From contig JAAFIR010000004.1 of assembly GCA_013297885.1 (NCBI GenBank), positions 62,001 through 126,000 on the forward strand: a stretch of DNA of 64,000 bases. The letters run 5' to 3'. The DNA is from Leptospirales bacterium. GTDB taxonomy: Bacteria; Spirochaetota; Leptospiria; Leptospirales; Leptospiraceae. The notes beneath the pieces are model-generated. The model did no database searches. It was not told the DNA's origin and was given only the letters and a program-made list of their open reading frames with translations. Positions 60,060 to 64,000 of the stretch are shown one piece after another; position 1 is the first letter of the stretch; each line of letters opens with the position of its first letter. Made by a program: the position numbers and the translations under genes.

Positions 60060-60709
60060 TTAAATTTTTTTTTCTTTTTGCGGTTAGTTTATTTTCTGAT
60101 AAAATACCAGAAATAATTTTAGATGCTTCTAAAAACTATTTAAAAGAAAAAGAATCTATAAAGAATTACAAATCCACTCAAAATTTAGTTTCTACAATTA
60201 TTTCTAATCAAGGAAAAGTTATAGAGAAACGATTCCAAACAGGGATTTATCTTTCGAATGGAGAGTATACTTATATTACTCATGAACTAGAATTAAATGG
60301 AGTTAAACAAATTTTGAATAAAGAATTAGTTGAAAAATCTACTAAAGGGGATTTTGATTGGCTAACAAAAGAAGGATTGGATACACATAACTTTTTGGAA
60401 AACGATTCAGATATTTATATAAAAAAAATTTTAGTTAGTCCTAAAATTTTAAAACCAAATTATTATCGAGGACAGATTTGGTTTGATTCCAAAACAAAAA
60501 GAATTATTAAAATAATAAAAGAACCAATTATCAAAAGAAAAGGAATTGAAAAATACTTTTTAGAATTAAAATTTGAAAAGATTTATCCTTATCAAATGCC
60601 TTCTAGCACAAAACTGATTTCTAGTTACAATTTTGGGCATGGTTTGAATAAAATTGATATAGAAATTGAATATTTGAACTATGAGTTTAATTTAAAAAAC
60701 CAAAAATAA
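60056..60709 (+). CDS. LolA-like outer-membrane lipoprotein-sorting or binding protein
   Basis: A 217-residue exported protein with a signal of about 14 residues (MIKFFFLFAVSLFS). The mature sequence has the open beta-barrel pattern of LolA/LolB-like proteins (LKEKESIKNYKSTQNLVSTIISNQGKVIEKRFQTGIYLSNGEYTYI; YYRGQIWFDSKTKRIIKIIKEPI; YQMPSSTKLISSYNF). The RGQIWFDSKTKRIIKI block is the usual 'V-W-I-D-x-K-x-x-x-P' region. It is translationally coupled to the peptidase gene, so it could carry or bind its lipoprotein product. Confidence 0.6.
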   Translation: MIKFFFLFAVSLFSDKIPEIILDASKNYLKEKESIKNYKSTQNLVSTIISNQGKVIEKRFQTGIYLSNGEYTYITHELELNGVKQILNKELVEKSTKGDFDWLTKEGLDTHNFLENDSDIYIKKILVSPKILKPNYYRGQIWFDSKTKRIIKIIKEPIIKRKGIEKYFLELKFEKIYPYQMPSSTKLISSYNFGHGLNKIDIEIEYLNYEFNLKNQK

Positions 60710-60752
60710 TATTTGCAAATTTTAGCTCATTTGTCTTTTTTGATATTAAACT

Positions 60753-61964
60753 ATGTCTCAAACAAAATTAGCAATTCCGCTTGGAGAATCAGGTTCATTA
60801 ATTTATTTAGATAACGATTTGGAAAGTTTTTTAAATAAATCTGAAAAGAAAATCGATGAGCTCTCAAAGAAAAAAATTTCCAATATTTATTTTTTTGAAT
60901 TAAGTAGTTTTTTAACTTCAAAGCTTAAAGAAAATTTCCAGAACATTAATTTTCATGAGGTTGAAAAGGAAATTCCTTTTTTTGATAAAATTTTAATATC
61001 AAATTATGAAAAAAATATTCTTGTTTTATTTGAAAAAAATTTAACTGCTCCTATTTTATTTTTAGGAAAAATACTATTAGCCAATGACCCTAGTTTAGAT
61101 TTTAAAATTTTAACACATTATTTAGAAATTAATTTTCCAAATACAAGTTTTCATTCAGAATTGAAAGAATTTTCTGATAAATTAGATAATTCTCATTATC
61201 ATATAAAAAAAGAAGATATAAAAAATTTAAAATTGCTTAAACAGGATGAAATTCATAAGCCAGAGATTTTTTTTGAAACTGAATACAATCTCAATGCTCT
61301 TGATACTGAACCATCAGATGAGTCCATGTTCGCCACAAATCCTAGAATTGAATTTAATTTATCATCATTAAAAGAAATTACAGAGGAAGAATTTAATGTT
61401 GGAAGTTTTACTGACGAATCAAATGCTTTAGATATAAATTTATCTTCAGAGTTAAACTTTATTGATTCTATTGAAGAAACAAAATCTGAAATTGAAATAG
61501 AAACAATTCCTTTAGAACCTTCCAAAGAAATAGATTTTAATGAGATAGTTAATCAAGAAATTGAAAGAGAAGAAGAAGAACACTCATTTGTATTTGGGAA
61601 TTCTTCATTAAAAATTGATGATTTTCAAAAGGATGATAATGAAGAAAATTTCAAGGATTTAAGTAATATTATTGAAGGTGATCTAGATGAAAAATTTGAA
61701 TTTAATACAGGAATAGAAGAGCTGAGTATTGAAAATGAAAAAATATTAAATATTCAAAAATTCGATTTGAGTTTTCCAAAATCGGTAGAAGAAAAAGATA
61801 TTAAAATTCAAAAATTAAAATCATTACAACCTGAATTTGATCCAACACATACATTTATTTCTAAAAGAATTCATGATGTAATTTTAAAAGAAGTTCTGAG
61901 TGATGAAGAACCAAAATTACAAACTATATCTCAAAGTTTTAAAGGAATTCAATTAGAAGATTGA
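60753..61964 (+). CDS. large acidic cytoplasmic protein, function unknown
   Basis: A 403-residue protein with no signal or membrane segment. Residues 1-140 look like a small folded domain (LAIPLGESGSLIYLDNDLESFL, ILISNYEKNILVLFEKNLTAPILFLGKILLA). The rest is strongly acidic and low-complexity, with long Glu/Asp-rich runs (EIEIETIPLEPSKEIDFNEIVNQEIEREEEEHSF), likely disordered. It ends with ILKEVLSDEEPKLQTISQSFKGIQLED. The layout resembles a scaffold or regulator. It ends in a 16-nt convergent overlap with the DUF1574 gene. Confidence 0.55.
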   Translation: MSQTKLAIPLGESGSLIYLDNDLESFLNKSEKKIDELSKKKISNIYFFELSSFLTSKLKENFQNINFHEVEKEIPFFDKILISNYEKNILVLFEKNLTAPILFLGKILLANDPSLDFKILTHYLEINFPNTSFHSELKEFSDKLDNSHYHIKKEDIKNLKLLKQDEIHKPEIFFETEYNLNALDTEPSDESMFATNPRIEFNLSSLKEITEEEFNVGSFTDESNALDINLSSELNFIDSIEETKSEIEIETIPLEPSKEIDFNEIVNQEIEREEEEHSFVFGNSSLKIDDFQKDDNEENFKDLSNIIEGDLDEKFEFNTGIEELSIENEKILNIQKFDLSFPKSVEEKDIKIQKLKSLQPEFDPTHTFISKRIHDVILKEVLSDEEPKLQTISQSFKGIQLED

Positions 61965-63010
61965 TTTTTTTTTCTCAAATACAATTTATCCATTATAAAT
62001 CTCATTGTAGGTTTGTAACAATCTTTTGAGAAATGCCCCCCATCAACAAATGAATTGCAATAATAGTCTTCAGAATTTCCTAAATCAAATAAATCATAAC
62101 CATATTTTTTATTTAATAGATCAACATTAATTTTCCAGTTTTGTACATGATATTTTGTTGAAATATCTTCTCGCATAAAAGTTTGCATAGATAATGAACT
62201 TTGCGGCCAAATAAAAACTGTATTTAATTGATTAGATTTTAAATCATTTAAAATTTTTTCATAAAAGAAATACTGCATTTCTGAAGGTTTATAATTTGAA
62301 AAAAGCCAAGAAATTGTTCTTTCAGAAGTAGCTTCCAAAATCCCAAAATCTTTTTCTACAAAATCGCCGATTAAATTTTTAGAATGGCCTTTGTCTTTAA
62401 TTAAAATATCTCTTAATTTATGCCCTTCATTTATTAAAATTTGAAAAGTAGGGTTTGTAAATCTTTTATAAGCTACATCTAGGTAAGGTTTATTTTTACT
62501 AGATGCGAATAAATGTTTTGCTAAATAGAAACTCAGAATATCTTTTCCAAAAATAGAAGCATATCTGAAGATAAAACTTGGACTAAAACTATAAGTCAAA
62601 TTAGAATTTTTAAATACTGGTGAATTTGAGTTAAATTGATTTGGATCAGACTCGATTATTAGATAATCGGGTTTAATTCCAGCATTCAAAATTTTTTCCA
62701 AAAAATAATAATAATATGCAGGAGTGGTCACTGCTGAAGAAAAATTGTATATATCGATATTTGGATAATCGTCAACCAATTCCTGGTGATTAAAATATAA
62801 AAGTCTAGAAGAGCCAAGAATTATCATCAGTTTTTTATCAGAATTACGTTTTGTTAATTCTTCAAATAAGTCTTCCCTTGTCTCATAAAAAATATTTGTA
62901 AAGTCAGACTTGATATAAGATTTGATTTTTTCAAAAAGAAAAATTTTATCAAATAAAAATAGAATAAAAAAAATAACAATTGGATAAATTAAAAATGGCT
63001 TAGTTCTCAT
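61949..63010 (-). CDS. DUF1574-like SGNH membrane protein, first of two
   Basis: A 353-residue protein from ATG 63010, which has AGTAGGGGAT just upstream and overlaps the previous stop by 11 nt; the longest frame would begin at 63058. One N-terminal membrane helix (about residues 5-24) leads to an SGNH-like domain: block I LMIILGSSRLLYFNHQEL, KPDYLIIESDPNQFN, TVFIWPQSSLSMQ and the Asp/His region DGGHFSKDCYKP. This matches DUF1574, a multi-copy family known mainly from Leptospira and linked to surface glycan modification. Confidence 0.8.
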   Translation of the reverse strand: MRTKPFLIYPIVIFFILFLFDKIFLFEKIKSYIKSDFTNIFYETREDLFEELTKRNSDKKLMIILGSSRLLYFNHQELVDDYPNIDIYNFSSAVTTPAYYYYFLEKILNAGIKPDYLIIESDPNQFNSNSPVFKNSNLTYSFSPSFIFRYASIFGKDILSFYLAKHLFASSKNKPYLDVAYKRFTNPTFQILINEGHKLRDILIKDKGHSKNLIGDFVEKDFGILEATSERTISWLFSNYKPSEMQYFFYEKILNDLKSNQLNTVFIWPQSSLSMQTFMREDISTKYHVQNWKINVDLLNKKYGYDLFDLGNSEDYYCNSFVDGGHFSKDCYKPTMRFIMDKLYLRKKNQSSN

Positions 63011-64000
63011 ATCCCCTACTCGCATATTCAAAGATTTTTGGAAGTAAAATGTTTTCATATTCAGAATTTAATTTCTCAGAACCTTCCGTTGTATAATGAA
63101 TTCCTTCTCCAAATAAATTTACAGGATAACTAACTTCAGGAAACTCTAAATAATAAATATTCTTTTTATCAGAAAATTCTTTTTTTAACTCAGAATAAAT
63201 TTTTGAGAGAGTCTTAGTTGAATATAATTTGTCTGCTTTTGGTAATACCAAAATTATCACTGGAATTTTTTCTGAATGTGCATAACTAACAAATTTTTCA
63301 AGTGGAGAAAAAGTAAATGGATTTTCTTCTTTATCTAAAGCTTCAAATAATCCTTTATAACCTTCTTTTCGTTGCTTTTCATCAGCAAGAAAAAAATCTC
63401 CCAAATTAATTTGTCCGTTATTTTGTGATGTAAGTTTAACAATCATATTGTTTTGGGTAATATGAAAACTTTCTTTTTTTGTAATAGTTTCTAGCTTTAA
63501 TCCATTTAAAAACTCTCTAATTCCAATTCTAAATTTAAAAGTATAAAACAAGTTTGGAATATATTCTTTGGTGATAAATAATAATTCAAATCCAGAATAT
63601 TGTTCAAATGATTCTTCATAAGAAAATAAGTTTAATAAACGATGTTTGTATGTTTGCCAAATTTCTTTATTTGCATCAAATCTTTGGTTTTTTGCAATTT
63701 GAAATTGTTCCATATCAATTGCCCATACTACAGCTTTTGGTTTTTCTTTGTGATTTTGAATATATTTTTTTAAGAAAAATTCTACATATCTAGGCCCTGC
63801 TGCAGGAAGAGAAAAATTATAAACTGATAAATCTTTTTTAGCTTTTGAAAAACCTTTTAAGGATAAGGATCTACTATCACCATACAATAGTATATTGTAA
63901 TTTTGATTTTTATCTTCTGCAATTGCTCTTTTATAATAAGTAAAAAAAGATCCCCCGGTTTCAAGATATTCTAGATTTGGAATAAGTCTTAAAACGATTT
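63000..64000 (-). CDS. DUF1574-like SGNH protein, 5' end outside the window
   Basis: The frame is open from 64000 to the stop at 63000 (at least 333 residues); the start lies beyond the window. It reads I-V-L-R-L-I-P-N-L-E-Y-L-E-T-G-G at the edge, then NILLYGDSRSLSLKGFSK, the SGNH block I with its Ser. Later, VVWAIDMEQFQIAKNQ, IPVIILVLPKADKLY and the Asp/His region GEGIHYTTEGSEKLNSEYENILLPKIF complete the fold. It is the upstream partner of the gene at 61949, 11-nt overlap, and clearly related to it. Confidence 0.82.
   Translation of the reverse strand, partial: IVLRLIPNLEYLETGGSFFTYYKRAIAEDKNQNYNILLYGDSRSLSLKGFSKAKKDLSVYNFSLPAAGPRYVEFFLKKYIQNHKEKPKAVVWAIDMEQFQIAKNQRFDANKEIWQTYKHRLLNLFSYEESFEQYSGFELLFITKEYIPNLFYTFKFRIGIREFLNGLKLETITKKESFHITQNNMIVKLTSQNNGQINLGDFFLADEKQRKEGYKGLFEALDKEENPFTFSPLEKFVSYAHSEKIPVIILVLPKADKLYSTKTLSKIYSELKKEFSDKKNIYYLEFPEVSYPVNLFGEGIHYTTEGSEKLNSEYENILLPKIFEYASRGYEN

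Noticed and set aside
1-64000. tRNA or rRNA genes
   Set aside because: I looked for T-loop and acceptor patterns and conserved rRNA segments by eye and found none that fold; a tRNAscan run would be decisive.

Overview
The window is a very AT-rich bacterial chromosome segment (roughly 30% G+C by eye; I did not count it). It is dense with ordinary genes: many short lipoprotein signal peptides ending in Cys, tight operons with 4-17 nt overlaps, and TTG starts. The best taxonomic hints are two adjacent DUF1574-type SGNH proteins at the right end (a family known mainly from Leptospira), a TatT-type TPR lipoprotein in a TRAP transporter operon (known from spirochaetes), CheD, and many Leptospira-like lipoproteins. 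I infer a spirochaete of or near the Leptospiraceae, with lower G+C than typical Leptospira. No rRNA, tRNA, CRISPR array, prophage or intact transposase was seen.

Layout. 1-3.3 kb: PIN-domain gene (5' cut), cysN and a membrane-anchored SGNH protein. 3.5-13.7 kb: secreted and lipid-anchored proteins plus a class-V aminotransferase/thioesterase pair. 13.8-17.4 kb: rpmG (53 codons), a DksA-like protein, a formylglycine-generating-enzyme-like protein, a sensorless hybrid histidine kinase and an LRR lipoprotein. 17.7-24.3 kb: five-gene surface-glycan operon (GT87, GT4, MBOAT, SGNH, MBOAT). 24.5-29.7 kb: argB, then the four-gene tatT-dctP-dctQ-dctM transporter operon. 29.9-33.2 kb: truncated TipAS regulator, then an ArsR-methyltransferase fusion overlapping ahcY. 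33.7-35.8 kb: decaying region with a frameshifted AraC gene, a nonsense-interrupted VOC gene and an orphan RHH antitoxin. 37.8-41.9 kb: MFS transporter, tiny CxxC membrane protein, methyltransferase, metallo-beta-lactamase-fold protein and small proteins. 42-45 kb: nucleotidyltransferase-GT2 fusion, SDR epimerase and membrane protein. 45.3-47.2 kb: cheD, HDOD and shikimate kinase. 47.2-64 kb: envelope proteins, cyclic-nucleotide-binding protein, lytic transglycosylase, ECF sigma factor with FecR, UDP-glucose pyrophosphorylase, vapBC, RsbW-like ATPase, HU, an M30-type metallopeptidase, and the DUF1574 pair.

The most unusual content is not protein coding. At least eleven copies of one structured repeat ('family A') occur. 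Each has a GGGCGA-like box, a hairpin of variable sequence, a middle box like CGGGCTTTTCGCT, a second variable hairpin, and a closing box like CAATCCCTTTCGCTA. The boxes are shared; the stem sequences differ but stay self-complementary. Ten copies are intergenic. One (2439-2570) lies inside the SGNH gene, where it keeps the frame and adds about 44 residues. A second short repeat ('family B', core AACAGGAACTCCTTT) often follows A in the same orientation. Two inverted A-B units sharing a nearly identical first stem bracket the ArsR-methyltransferase/ahcY operon.

Other points worth following: a perfectly phased A AAA AAA slippery heptamer at the break in the AraC gene; two genes whose Shine-Dalgarno sequence sits in a 15-nt hairpin loop next to the start codon; a structured 200-nt region after argB holding a 14-codon ORF with a near-perfect Shine-Dalgarno; and an operator-like palindrome placed between the -35 and -10 of the ahcY operon promoter.
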